In this document: one piece after another, positions 36,618 to 45,468 of the stretch
Numbering within the stretch: the first letter of the stretch is position 1
How the letters are laid out: every line of letters begins with the position of its first letter
From: Erysipelotrichales bacterium
GTDB lineage: Bacteria > Bacillota_I > Bacilli_A > Acholeplasmatales > WRBM01
Direction of reading: 5' to 3'
Assembly (NCBI GenBank): GCA_009784525.1
Contig: WRBM01000002.1
Span: 27,689 to 91,688 of the forward strand
DNA: 64,000 nt
Program-made: the position numbers and the translations under genes
The notes under the pieces: model-generated
Database searches by the model: none
The model's input: only the letters and a program-made list of their open reading frames with translations
What the model was told of the DNA's origin: nothing

Positions 36618-37439
36618 TTAAGTATTCTCATTTAAATCTAAAGCCTTTAATAAACACAAGCATGCGTCATATCGACCAAAATCTAAATAAATTGCCGCAA
36701 TAATTGCTTCAAACAATGTTGCATAATCTTGATTTAATTTGTTTTCTCGTGTTTGATTAAAATATGTGACACCCGAATCATTATATAGTAACTCAAAAAG
36801 TTTATTATCATCAATTATTTTAGCAAAATTCTTGTTATTTTCTAAATAACTTTTAATAAGTGTTATTTTATCTTTATCATTTTCTATGAACAAAATTTCT
36901 GCTAAAATAAATTTAATAAAACTATCACCTAAAGTAACAAGCGCTGAATTTTTGTAAATCTTTCCCTTCTTATCATCAGATTTTAGCTCAGTAACATTAA
37001 ATGCGAGTTTAAAATTTTCACTTAATTTCATATTATGAATTTTTTCTAAATTATCCATTATAAAACTAATTTTTTTCCAGGCAACTTTGATCTCTAAGAT
37101 AAAAAGTAACATCACTAACCCCACTGTAATAGTAAAAGAGTTCTTAATAAATTCCCTATCGAATGTATCATAATAATGATTCATAAAATCTGCAGCCATA
37201 ATCGCAACATAAATCAAAAAGAAAGAACGCAGACTATTTTTAAAACGCCGACTGCCTAATCTCTTCTTTGGGTGAACGAAAGAATAGATATTCCAAAAAA
37301 TACCTAACGAATATAATAAAACAAAAATAATCAGCATATACCATGTTGTATTAACATTAAACAGTAATATCCCTAAATGAACAATCATTACAATTGCAAT
37401 CGCAAGCTTAATATAATCACGGAAGTTTTTTTTAAACAT
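36618..37439 (-). CDS. Membrane-anchored RNase III/Mini-III-like protein (copy 2)
   Basis: A 273-residue paralogue of the neighbouring gene, with four membrane segments and the same C-terminal RNase III-like domain (SALVTLGDSFIKFILAEILF, Asp-172; YATLFEAIIAAIYLD, Glu-244). Residues 166-177 and 240-253 carry the two signature motifs. ATG start at 37439 after TAGGGG. The two copies differ mostly in the membrane part and linker, while the last 90 residues are almost the same, suggesting recent gene conversion or selection on the nuclease domain. Processing or decay of dsRNA near the membrane is a possible role; unproven. Confidence 0.65.
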   Translation of the reverse strand: MFKKNFRDYIKLAIAIVMIVHLGILLFNVNTTWYMLIIFVLLYSLGIFWNIYSFVHPKKRLGSRRFKNSLRSFFLIYVAIMAADFMNHYYDTFDREFIKNSFTITVGLVMLLFILEIKVAWKKISFIMDNLEKIHNMKLSENFKLAFNVTELKSDDKKGKIYKNSALVTLGDSFIKFILAEILFIENDKDKITLIKSYLENNKNFAKIIDDNKLFELLYNDSGVTYFNQTRENKLNQDYATLFEAIIAAIYLDFGRYDACLCLLKALDLNENT

Positions 37440-37517
37440 ATTTTTTCAACCCCTAACAATTTCATTTCTGAAGTGTTTTTTAATGAAATCTATTAATCAA
37501 TCAAATAAACTAGTTTT

Positions 37518-37895
37518 TTACTCATTTTTCTCACTCGCAATCTTGGTTTCTAAAATAAACAATAACAATACTAATATAAATGCAATTATGAAAGAATTTA
37601 TAATTAAATCCGCATTGAACATATTGTAAAAATGATCCATAATATACGCAGCGCCAATTGAAAGATAAATTAACAAGAAAGAGAGTATACTATTCATAAA
37701 ACGTTGAACTCCTAAGCTCTTCTTCGGATATATATAAGCATAGATATTCCAAAAAACACCTGGCAAATATAGCAGTACAAAAATAATTAACATATACCAT
37801 GTTGTTTTTAAATTAAAGAGCAATATCCCTAAATGTGCAATCATTACAAGTACAATCGTAAGTTTAATGCAATCTCGAAAACTTTTTTCAAACAA
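37518..37895 (-). CDS. Membrane domain-only paralogue of the RNase III-like family (copy 3)
   Basis: A 125-residue protein matching only the four-helix membrane part of the two neighbouring genes (FEKSFRDCIKLTIVLVMIAH, then WYMLIIFVLLYLPGVFWNIY). It stops soon after the fourth membrane segment (ETKIASEKNE), where the others continue to the RNase III-like domain. Start at TTG 37895 with AAGAGGTGA upstream, the same arrangement as copy 1; a GTG 9 bp upstream lies in that site. It is either a truncated copy or a deliberately membrane-only partner that could form mixed complexes. Confidence 0.6.
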   Translation of the reverse strand: MFEKSFRDCIKLTIVLVMIAHLGILLFNLKTTWYMLIIFVLLYLPGVFWNIYAYIYPKKSLGVQRFMNSILSFLLIYLSIGAAYIMDHFYNMFNADLIINSFIIAFILVLLLFILETKIASEKNE

Positions 37896-38182
37896 AACAT
37901 TCACCTCTTAAACTTTAAAACACAGTTTGACAAAGAAATTGAAGTAACAATCATTAGCTTTAAGTCCTATTCCAGAGCCAGAATAATACTTTTCCAGTTT
38001 CTAAAATGCGATTAAATATTTTATCTAAATTATAGCACCAAAAAGCATAGAAAACAATTACCTTCACAACTTCTTCATTTGTGCTAAAAACGCCTTAAGT
38101 AAAGCAATAAAAGCCTAACAATTTTGCTCAATTTTTCGCAACTAACTAACATAAATATTGTTTTTTTTACAAAAAATAGCGT

Positions 38183-38209
38183 AAAAAAAGCATCCAGTCG
38201 ATGCTCTTT
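38183..38209 (-). terminator. Terminator after the 128-residue membrane protein gene
   Basis: Stem AGCATC / GATGCT with loop GACTG and a TTTTTTT tail on the minus strand. Confidence 0.8.
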
Positions 38210-38244
38210 GTTCTTGTCTTTGTTTTAAATCACTTTTATTATTT

Positions 38245-38631
38245 CTAATCAATAACTATCTTTATTAAAAATCCATCATTTTCTTGTGAACTTGTATAAT
38301 TATAATTTTTAATATCTAAATAACTATGTAGTTTATCCATCAACTCATCGATACATATAGTGCTATTAATAATTATTTGAACAAGCTTTGAATTTGTTTC
38401 ATATGCTTTATCTATTTCGCTTTCAATAAGAGCCTTATATTCTTCAATCTCTCTTCCTATATCACTATATTGTTTTTGTTCCTTATTTTTAACAATCATC
38501 TGATATATCATTGTTGATATTAAAGTTATCGCAAAAACAATCGCAACTCCAAGAAGACCAAATAAAAACCCCATCAAAAAGCCAAATATACAAGCCAACA
38601 CAACTAGCAAAGTAGATAAAATTTTTCTCAT
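38245..38631 (-). CDS. Small membrane protein with coiled-coil tail, function unknown
   Basis: A 128-residue protein with a Gly-rich hydrophobic hairpin (residues 5-48, LLVVLACIFGFLMGFLFGLL) and a polar, helical tail (about 50-128) rich in Glu, Lys and Ile with coiled-coil character. No family recognised. It is the last gene before tRNA-Leu on the accessory side and has its own terminator. Confidence 0.6.
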   Translation of the reverse strand: MRKILSTLLVVLACIFGFLMGFLFGLLGVAIVFAITLISTMIYQMIVKNKEQKQYSDIGREIEEYKALIESEIDKAYETNSKLVQIIINSTICIDELMDKLHSYLDIKNYNYTSSQENDGFLIKIVID

Positions 38632-38681
38632 ATTTTTTTCCTTTCACAAGCAGTATTTATCAAATTAAATAATTTTACTTA

Positions 38682-38768
38682 TGGTACCAGAGAAGGGAGT
38701 CGAACCCTCACGATATCACTATCGGCGGATTTTGAGTCCGCTGCGTCTACCAATTTCACCACTCTGGC
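38682..38768 (-). tRNA. tRNA-Leu (CAA anticodon)
   Basis: An 87-nt tRNA with long variable arm. Acceptor GCCAGAG pairs with CTCTGGT (one G-U), the D arm holds the GGTAGACGC-type loop, the anticodon arm GCGGA-CTCAAAA-TCCGC gives anticodon CAA (reads UUG), and the T arm has GGTTCGACTCC. The CCA end is encoded. Its 3' end faces the accessory stretch at 31.4-38.6 kb. Confidence 0.95.
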
Positions 38769-38837
38769 ATGTAACATAAAGCTAAAATATTTTACCATAA
38801 AAATGATTAAATTCCAACAAATATTTTAGCTTTTAAT

Positions 38838-39347
38838 TCATTTTAAAACCAATCGCCATAATTTATCACGATCTTCAATATTAGCATAATCGATTCCGAT
38901 TCTTTTAGATAATTCATATTCAGCTATAAAACCATCGTCTTCCAGCCAAATTTTATCGGAAATAACAAAATCTTCACCATTTAAAGCTTTATTAATATTT
39001 AAAGCTTTAGTTAATCGCCCTGGTCCTGAATAATTTTCAACACCTCTAATTAATAATGCTTCCGGATGATCCTTTGGTCCGGTTACGACATTAAATAAAT
39101 AATGAATGCCATAACAAAGATAAATATAAGCAACGCCACCAGTCTCATACATTACCTTTGTGCGCTCAGTCTTACCTTTAGAGGCATGACAAGCTGTATC
39201 AGCTTCACCATAATATATTTCAATCTCTGTAATCCTGTAACGCTGTTCTTCACCATTAATCTTTCGGACTAAAAGTTTACCAAGGATTAATGGTGCTAAC
39301 GTTAAAGCATTTTGTTGATAAAAACTTTGACCTAATCTTTTATTCAT
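38838..39347 (-). CDS. 3-methyladenine DNA glycosylase (AAG/MPG family)
   Basis: A 169-residue alkyladenine glycosylase that excises 3-methyladenine and related lesions. Family blocks: LAPLILGKLLVRKING, EIEIYYGEADTACHASKGKT (with the catalytic Glu region), GGVAYIYLCYGIHYLFNVVT and GPGRLTKALNI. Start at ATG 39347, overlapping the preceding glycosyltransferase stop; the open frame extends to 39410 inside that gene. It is the last gene of the glycolipid operon. Confidence 0.92.
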   Translation of the reverse strand: MNKRLGQSFYQQNALTLAPLILGKLLVRKINGEEQRYRITEIEIYYGEADTACHASKGKTERTKVMYETGGVAYIYLCYGIHYLFNVVTGPKDHPEALLIRGVENYSGPGRLTKALNINKALNGEDFVISDKIWLEDDGFIAEYELSKRIGIDYANIEDRDKLWRLVLK

Positions 39348-40503
39348 CAAGAATTTTTTCGTAAAGTGCCAAGACTGTTTTAGCGTATGTTTCCTGAGAA
39401 TACTTTTCAATACTTAAACTTGCATTCTCTGCGAGTTTCGCTTTTAATTCTGGATTAGCTTCCAATTCTTTGATTTTAGTCGCAAATTCGCCGTTTTCCC
39501 GAAAAAACAAGCCATTTTCATAATCAGTAATTAAGTCCTTGATACTATCATCATATTTAACGACTAAAGGCAATGAGGCTGCTAAGGCTTCTACATAAGT
39601 TAACCCTTGCGTTTCCGTAGTTGAAGCATTCACAAAAATATCAGCTAACTGATAATAAAGTCCAACTTTCTCCCAAGGAACAGAACCAGTCATTAAAACG
39701 TTATTCAATTTTAAATCTTTAATTAGTTGCTTGATATTCTCTTCATATGGACCATGTCCTACAATTACTAGTAATCTTTTCTTATCTGGCTCTAATTTAG
39801 CAAATTCCTCAACGATAATATCTACTGCTTTTTCTTTAGAAATCCTTCCTAAAAAAAGCAAAATTTCTTCATCTTCAATGCCTAAAGATTTCTTTAACTC
39901 TAGAACTTCTTCTGAAGTATAAGTATCTTTTTTAAATTTAGATAAATCAAGTCCGCTAGGAATAATATTAAAATTGCCTCTGACTTTATATCTGATCATC
40001 ATATCTAAAACTTTTTGGGTTGGAACGATAATTTCATCAACTCTTTTAACAGCCTTACGAACTGTTCTTCTAACAAAAGGCATCGCCATTCTCTTCATTG
40101 TTTTAAACGCAAAAATCCGATTAACATAATGAAGATAGTCTTCATACATCGTATGAAAGGTATAAACGGTTTTAATGCCTGTTTTCTTAGAAAGGATACG
40201 ACCTAATTTACCAATCGAAAATTCCGTATGGATGTGAATAATGTCAAGATTAAGTTTCTTAACTCTCTCGAGTTCGCGTCTAACGAAAAACTTATACTGA
40301 TAATCCGGTAATTTCTTACCTTTTAAGTTATAACCCTTAATTCTAATAACATTAGGTTCAGGTTCAACTGCTTTCCGATGACCAGTAGTGATAACATAAA
40401 CTTCATGACCAAGCGCCCTTAATCCTTCTTCTAACATAACAATAGAAGTAGCGACACCACTGATATGCGGTCTATAACCGTCTGTAAAGATGCCGATTCG
40501 CAT
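39340..40503 (-). CDS. GT4 glycosyltransferase, probable diacylglycerol glucosyltransferase (first step)
   Basis: A 387-residue GT4-type (GT-B fold) transferase. N-terminal MRIGIFTDGYRPHISGVATS and the donor-site motif TETQGLTYVEALAASLP (E-x7-E) are visible; basic amphipathic stretches (KRMAMPFVRRTVRKAVKR) suit a peripheral membrane enzyme. The sequence style matches monoglucosyl-diacylglycerol synthases of Acholeplasma and Gram-positive bacteria. It overlaps the flippase-like gene by 32 bp, and a second GT of diglucosyl-synthase size lies 1 kb upstream. Function is inferred from family and context. Confidence 0.8.
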   Translation of the reverse strand: MRIGIFTDGYRPHISGVATSIVMLEEGLRALGHEVYVITTGHRKAVEPEPNVIRIKGYNLKGKKLPDYQYKFFVRRELERVKKLNLDIIHIHTEFSIGKLGRILSKKTGIKTVYTFHTMYEDYLHYVNRIFAFKTMKRMAMPFVRRTVRKAVKRVDEIIVPTQKVLDMMIRYKVRGNFNIIPSGLDLSKFKKDTYTSEEVLELKKSLGIEDEEILLFLGRISKEKAVDIIVEEFAKLEPDKKRLLVIVGHGPYEENIKQLIKDLKLNNVLMTGSVPWEKVGLYYQLADIFVNASTTETQGLTYVEALAASLPLVVKYDDSIKDLITDYENGLFFRENGEFATKIKELEANPELKAKLAENASLSIEKYSQETYAKTVLALYEKILDE

Positions 40504-41575
40504 TTCGATACCTCCTTCTTAAGATAAATAATGAAAGTAAACTTATTAACATCAAAATATAATAAGAAACTACTCGCCATAACAATGTTCCTGCCAGAAT
40601 TACTGGCGCACTACTGATAATAACAATCGTAAATAACTGCCTGAAGGCAAATTCCGCACCACCCGCTGCGCCTGGAGTAGGAATAAAAGACATAAAGACA
40701 ACCGCAAAGGAAGTCATCGCCATCGTAAAGAATAACTCACTTGCGGAAAGACTAACTCCTAAGGCTCTGAAAATCAAAAAAGGAATTACAAAGTAACAGG
40801 CCATTGAAAATAACTGGAAAAATACTGTTACTGCCATTAACTTTATATCTTTGATTAATATCTTCGAACATCTTTGAAAATCAGTTAGATAATTCTCTAA
40901 ACGATCTTGCCTTTTATGAACAATACGACCGATGAAGCCAATTTTTGCAAATAAAAAGATTATTTTCGTTAAAATTTTTCTAGCAATTTTAGAATAAGCT
41001 AATAAGAAAAGAATCGTTAAAATCAGGACATTCAAACTAAAACCAATTATAAAGAAAATATAAAAGTTAGAAACATTTTGGGTAAGCTGCGAAAAATAAA
41101 AGATAATTGCTATTAAAGAAAAGATAACAATACAGAACTGATAGATTATAAAATTCATAATCAATGTTCCGGTAGCTACTGAGGAAGGTACACCAAACTT
41201 GCGATAATAATACATTTGAAATGCTTGTCCGCCTGCCGCAAAGGGTGTAATGCCATTATAGAAATGACCTATATTACCGATAAGTATACTATCAAAGAAA
41301 GAAAGCCGCTGATTGTTTTTCTTCAACAAAATATCAATTGATACCGAATTAAAGAACATAAACAAAAAAATCGATAAAATCGCTAGAAAAAAATAATAGT
41401 AATTTAAATCCCTAACGGCCTGTATCGCGTCATCAATATCATTTTGTGTAAAAAACCAGATTAGTAATATTATTAGAATAATAACCACAAAGAAATAATT
41501 TTTCTTGGCGATACTTTTTTCATCTGCTAAATTATTGATAACTGGTTCTTCTTTGTGGGGTTCTTTTTCATTCAT
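40472..41575 (-). CDS. UPF0104/LPG synthase-like (flippase-like) membrane protein
   Basis: A 367-residue protein with about eight membrane segments of the lysylphosphatidylglycerol synthase transmembrane (UPF0104) family. Family-typical motifs: GHFYNGITPFAAGGQAFQMY and FIPTPGAAGGAEFAFRQLF. There is no C-terminal aminoacyl transferase domain, so it is the stand-alone type, often proposed to flip lipids. It lies between two glycosyltransferases and overlaps the downstream one, which supports a role in glycolipid or polymer export. Confidence 0.82.
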   Translation of the reverse strand: MNEKEPHKEEPVINNLADEKSIAKKNYFFVVIILIILLIWFFTQNDIDDAIQAVRDLNYYYFFLAILSIFLFMFFNSVSIDILLKKNNQRLSFFDSILIGNIGHFYNGITPFAAGGQAFQMYYYRKFGVPSSVATGTLIMNFIIYQFCIVIFSLIAIIFYFSQLTQNVSNFYIFFIIGFSLNVLILTILFLLAYSKIARKILTKIIFLFAKIGFIGRIVHKRQDRLENYLTDFQRCSKILIKDIKLMAVTVFFQLFSMACYFVIPFLIFRALGVSLSASELFFTMAMTSFAVVFMSFIPTPGAAGGAEFAFRQLFTIVIISSAPVILAGTLLWRVVSYYILMLISLLSLFILRRRYRNANRHLYRRL

Positions 41576-41589
41576 TGCTTAATGCCCTC

Positions 41590-42600
41590 TCAATCGTTAC
41601 TCCCCAGTACTTTTTCATATACCGCTTTAATCTTCTCACTGACAATTTCAATACTTCTTGCTTCTGCGACTTTATAAGCCTCATCTCGTAACTCTTCATA
41701 TTCGCCATTAATACAAGCTCTAATATATTCAATAAACTCTTCATTATTATTGCCCTTAAGGCAATTTTCACCATGAGTCAGCCAATCTCGATAAGTATCA
41801 ACATCACGAATAATAATTTTTTGACGACTTGCTAGAGCCTCTAAAACTACTATGCCTTCATTTTCCACAAACGATGGAAAGAAAAAACAATTAGAACGGC
41901 TATAAGCACCTTGTATAATATCGCCTTCCACATAACCAGGAAAAATACAATTAGCCGGTCGTCCTTTTATTGCTTTACGGATTTCCTTAGGCAAAGTTAG
42001 AAGCGGAGTATGACCAAACCAAAAAAATTTCACATCTGGCATTTTTCTGGAAATAGCTATAAAATCCAAAAGCCCTTTGCGCTTAAAAAATAAACCGACA
42101 CCCATCACGATTTTATCGTCTTCACTTATATTAAATTTTTCTAGAAACTTAGTTTCTTTATCCTTATTTTGACTGTAAGACTTTAAATCAATCCCATTAG
42201 AAATAGCAGCTATTTCTTTAGTTATACCATAACTTAAAAGAATATTTCTGGAATAGTTAGTTGGTGTAATGATATAATCAGCACTTTGATAAGTTCTCTT
42301 TAAAGTTTTTTTAAAGCGTTTAGCATAAAAATTAGAGAACAAAAAAGAATTCTCAATGTCTTCCGCAGTCGTATGGGCATGGTAAACAACCTTTTTACCA
42401 GCTTTGTGAGCTTTTTTAACCATTTTGCGGCTCTTTTTAAAGACCATGTTCAAATGCACAATATCGCAGTCCTCGGTTAAATTAGACGCATGCTCTATAT
42501 TTTGTAAATCAAGAGCCATCTTCTGATGCCTGATTGCTCTTCCGATTCCAGACTTCTTTATTAGCTTATCATTTTTTGGAAAAAACAAACAAACCTTCAT
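41590..42600 (-). CDS. GT4 glycosyltransferase, probable second glycolipid glucosyltransferase
   Basis: A 336-residue GT4 transferase starting MKVCLFFPKNDKLIKKSGIG. The E-x7-E donor motif is VENEGIVVLEALASRQ. Length and N-terminus resemble the diglucosyl-diacylglycerol synthase of Acholeplasma laidlawii, which adds the second glucose. The start is ATG 42600, 7 bp after the argS stop overlap; the frame opens at 42609. Together with the 387-residue GT and the flippase-like gene it forms a glycolipid cluster, coupled to argS. Confidence 0.78.
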   Translation of the reverse strand: MKVCLFFPKNDKLIKKSGIGRAIRHQKMALDLQNIEHASNLTEDCDIVHLNMVFKKSRKMVKKAHKAGKKVVYHAHTTAEDIENSFLFSNFYAKRFKKTLKRTYQSADYIITPTNYSRNILLSYGITKEIAAISNGIDLKSYSQNKDKETKFLEKFNISEDDKIVMGVGLFFKRKGLLDFIAISRKMPDVKFFWFGHTPLLTLPKEIRKAIKGRPANCIFPGYVEGDIIQGAYSRSNCFFFPSFVENEGIVVLEALASRQKIIIRDVDTYRDWLTHGENCLKGNNNEEFIEYIRACINGEYEELRDEAYKVAEARSIEIVSEKIKAVYEKVLGSND

Positions 42601-42605
42601 ATCAA

Positions 42606-44288
42606 TCACATTCTTTCCAGTACTTTAAGTCCAAGGATTGTTAAGCTTTCAGCTAAAATCACTTCAAGTCTAGCAAGCAATAACAAATTCGTATTTCGAA
42701 TTTTTTCATCTTCATTAAGAATATAAATTTGACTATAAAATTGATTAAAAGCAACTGCCAGATTTAAAAGATACTTACATAAGTGATGCGGTGCGTTCTC
42801 AAAAGTCGCTTTTTCTAAAATTTCTTCATAACGAGAAACTTGTCTTAGCACTTCAAAATAAACTTCTTCCTGATATAAACTATATAGCGGTTTAGCGGTT
42901 TTTAGAAGTGGATTCGCTAAAAGAATCGCTTTTATCCTGACTAGTGTATATTGGATGTAAGGTCCAGTCGCACCTTCAAAACGGACGATTGCTTCTAAGT
43001 CAAACTCAAAATCACTTTGTCTTTGATTCTTTAAATCATTAAATATTACCGCACCAACCGCAATATCCATCGCTGTTTTCTCTTTATCAGCTAAGCCAGG
43101 ATTTTTGACTTCTATCTGCTTTAGTGCTAAATCATAGGCTTCATCAATAACTTCTTGCAAAAGAATTGTCCGCCCATTTCTAGTACTCATTTTTTTACCG
43201 TCTAATAAAACAAGACCAAAGTTAATATGTTCAATCAAATCAGCATAAGCATGACCCATTCTTTTAATAACCGCCCTTAACTGATCAAAATGATTTTTCT
43301 GTTCGTTTCCAACAACATAAATTAAAGAATCAAAGTGATAATTATCGTGACGATATAAGACAGTAGCTAGTTCTCTAGTTAAATACAACGTAGTACCATC
43401 AGTTTTTTGAATTAATGCCGGCACTAAATCCGGAAGCCTGACTATCATCGCTCCTGCATCTTCTTCCAATAACTTTTTATCAGTTAATTCTTTGATAACA
43501 GCATCAGTTTTGTCATTATAAAAGGATTCGCCTAAAACATATTCAAAATCTACACCAAGCACTTGATAAATTCTATCAAATTCCTTTAGTGACTCAGTTC
43601 GGAAATATTCCCAAAGCTTTAAAGTTTCAGCATCTTTATCTTCTAACTTTTTAAAAGTAGCTCTGGCTAAATCATCCAGCTCAGGATTAGCCTTTGCTTC
43701 TTCATGAAAACGGACATATAATTTTTGGAGCTCGATTATTGGATTTTGCTTTATTGTTTCTGGATTTCCCCATTTTTGATAAGCAACAATCATTTTACCA
43801 TACTGTGTACCCCAGTCTCCAAGATGATTAACACCAATAACTTTATAGCCTTGATTACGATACAAATTCTTCAAAGCATTTCCGATAATTGTTGAGCGAA
43901 GGTGACCAACAGAAAAATTTTTAGCGATATTAGGCGCTGAATAGTCAATAACGATTGTTTTTCCGCTATCTTTTTTAGCTATCTTAGCAGTTAAAACCTT
44001 TTTCGCAAAGGTTTCTTTATTTAAGCGTAAGTTCGCAAAACCATTAACAAATTCACTGCTTTCAAAAAGTTCATTACTTTTTAAAACCTCAGAAATCTTT
44101 TCAAAAAGATCAGTAATCTTTGGATAACTGTCCTTTAAGTTCTTAAAAAGCACAAATAAAGGAATCGCAAAATCGCCCATTTCCTTTTGTTTTGGCTCTT
44201 CAACTGTCACATTAAGCTTTTGGTTATTGTTTTTTAAGAAAAAATCCTCCAGAGTTATGCGGATTTCATTTTTTATTTTTTCTAACAT
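42606..44288 (-). CDS. argS: Arginyl-tRNA synthetase
   Basis: A class I synthetase of 560 residues. Visible parts: N-terminal Add-1 domain (to about 110), the HIGH-type SAPNIAKNFSVGHLRSTIIG, the KMSK-like GKKMSTRNGRTILLQEV and the C-terminal anticodon domain with ASVAFNQFY-like LAVAFNQFYSQIYIL and LLLLARLEVILAESLTILGL. No T-box or other leader is visible in the 125-nt upstream spacer. It is first in a run with the glycolipid genes. Confidence 0.96.
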   Translation of the reverse strand: MLEKIKNEIRITLEDFFLKNNNQKLNVTVEEPKQKEMGDFAIPLFVLFKNLKDSYPKITDLFEKISEVLKSNELFESSEFVNGFANLRLNKETFAKKVLTAKIAKKDSGKTIVIDYSAPNIAKNFSVGHLRSTIIGNALKNLYRNQGYKVIGVNHLGDWGTQYGKMIVAYQKWGNPETIKQNPIIELQKLYVRFHEEAKANPELDDLARATFKKLEDKDAETLKLWEYFRTESLKEFDRIYQVLGVDFEYVLGESFYNDKTDAVIKELTDKKLLEEDAGAMIVRLPDLVPALIQKTDGTTLYLTRELATVLYRHDNYHFDSLIYVVGNEQKNHFDQLRAVIKRMGHAYADLIEHINFGLVLLDGKKMSTRNGRTILLQEVIDEAYDLALKQIEVKNPGLADKEKTAMDIAVGAVIFNDLKNQRQSDFEFDLEAIVRFEGATGPYIQYTLVRIKAILLANPLLKTAKPLYSLYQEEVYFEVLRQVSRYEEILEKATFENAPHHLCKYLLNLAVAFNQFYSQIYILNEDEKIRNTNLLLLARLEVILAESLTILGLKVLERM

Positions 44289-44379
44289 AAATTTTTACCT
44301 CAGTAGTAATTCTTGATATATAATATTATATATTATAATCTATTTAATAGCAAGCAAAAACTAAATTGTACCAAAAAGA

Positions 44380-44404
44380 AAAAACCAGATATTTCTGGTT
44401 TTGA
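44380..44404 (-). terminator. Terminator after the DUF1540 gene
   Basis: Stem AACCAGA / TCTGGTT with a 4-nt loop, followed by TTTTCTTTTT on the minus strand. Confidence 0.8.
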
Positions 44405-44413
44405 TTATTATTA

Positions 44414-44737
44414 TTAACGAGGTTCGAAAGAATCACAACTTGAATCCTCAGCTTTAGTTGCGGAAGTTCCAGTGATTTCTACTACATGCTTACGACATTT
44501 ATGCTCATTATTATAACGACATAAATAACTATCACAGTCGATATCTACTTCAAATAACATCGGAAAGTCTTGATAAGCATATTCTGTTTGGAATTCTGAC
44601 AATCTTTTTTCTTTAAATGAACTACAAAAAACATCGCTCAGTTGTTCGTCGTTTTCCCTGACATCAATTTTTGGTCTGATACAGCTAGTATATTTATTGC
44701 TTACACAATGTGTGACTCGACATTTAATTTTTGACAT
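44414..44737 (-). CDS. Double DUF1540 Cys-rich small protein
   Basis: A 107-residue protein with two DUF1540 units, each with a Cys pattern C...C.....C then a CxSF end: CRVTHCVSNKYTSC ... VFCSSF, and CDSYLCRYNNEHKC ... SSCDSF. DUF1540 proteins are small Cys-rich proteins of clostridia and bacilli, with presumed metal binding; their role is unknown. ATG start with AAGGAGTAAT upstream, single-gene unit with its own terminator. Confidence 0.8.
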   Translation of the reverse strand: MSKIKCRVTHCVSNKYTSCIRPKIDVRENDEQLSDVFCSSFKEKRLSEFQTEYAYQDFPMLFEVDIDCDSYLCRYNNEHKCRKHVVEITGTSATKAEDSSCDSFEPR

Positions 44738-44792
44738 AATATTACTCCTTTTCTTAGTAATATTATTATCAAATTATGCCAACTTATGTATT

Positions 44793-45296
44793 TTAATCTA
44801 GCAAATACCAGTAGGCTTGTCGTTTATTCTCTAAATTTACAATATTCTGCAAGTATATTATACCGCAGTACTCAAAATTATGTTTTTTCAATAATTTTTG
44901 CATGATGATATTTTTTTCATGAGTATCAACTCTAATCGATTTCTTATTTGTTTCCCTAGCTTTCTTAAAAGAAAAATCAAACATCTGACCAGCAATATTT
45001 TCGCCTTTATATTCATTCTTGACCGCAATTCGATGAATTACTAAATAATCAAAAGCTTCTGGCCAAAAATCAGTAATATAACAAGATTCTGTTTCTTTAG
45101 ATAAAACAAATACACCCTTAATTACACTATCTTCAAATACATATAATTGCTTCTTTAAGATATCTTCTTTAAAACTATCTTTATTTGGATAGCCGTTTTG
45201 CCACTGAGGAACGCCATTTTCTTTTAGAAAAAGTTTGGCTTCTTCGATTATTTTCATGATTTCATCTAAATCTTTTGTTTCTGCTAACCTAATCAT
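44793..45296 (-). CDS. GNAT-family N-acetyltransferase
   Basis: A 167-residue acetyltransferase. The acetyl-CoA motif is ENIAGQMFDFSFKKARE, preceded by LVIHRIAVKNEYKG, the typical beta4-alpha3 region. The start is taken at MIRLAETKDLDEIMKIIEEA (ATG 45296), which has GGAG 7 nt upstream; earlier in-frame starts lie at 45308 and 45335. A TATAAT on the minus strand (45334-45339) could be the promoter. The substrate cannot be predicted. Confidence 0.85.
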   Translation of the reverse strand: MIRLAETKDLDEIMKIIEEAKLFLKENGVPQWQNGYPNKDSFKEDILKKQLYVFEDSVIKGVFVLSKETESCYITDFWPEAFDYLVIHRIAVKNEYKGENIAGQMFDFSFKKARETNKKSIRVDTHEKNIIMQKLLKKHNFEYCGIIYLQNIVNLENKRQAYWYLLD

Positions 45297-45358
45297 ATAA
45301 TTCTCCATTTTACATACCAAGATATTTTCTATCATTATACCATATAATCATCAAAAGA

Positions 45359-45387
45359 AAAAAAGGACTTACAATAAATCCTTTTCT
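45359..45387 (-). terminator. Terminator after the Cys-rich 106-residue protein gene
   Basis: Stem AAAAGGA / TCCTTTT with an 11-nt loop and TTTTTTTC on the minus strand. A 12-bp perfect palindrome AGCTGCGCAGCT (about 45413-45424) lies between this and the stop codon. Confidence 0.7.
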
Positions 45388-45468
45388 CCTGAAATTTTAA
45401 GAATGATTGATGAGCTGCGCAGCTTTTACGCAGCCACCAATTTTAGTCTAGTTTAAATATATATTAAA

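Noticed and set aside
38682..38768. Direct repeat of the tRNA-Leu 3' end in the accessory stretch (att sites)
   Set aside because: I found no matching copy between 29 and 38.6 kb by eye.
44289..44413. T-box leader for argS
   Set aside because: The spacer is short and has only the terminator of the DUF1540 gene downstream of argS's upstream side; no T-box core.
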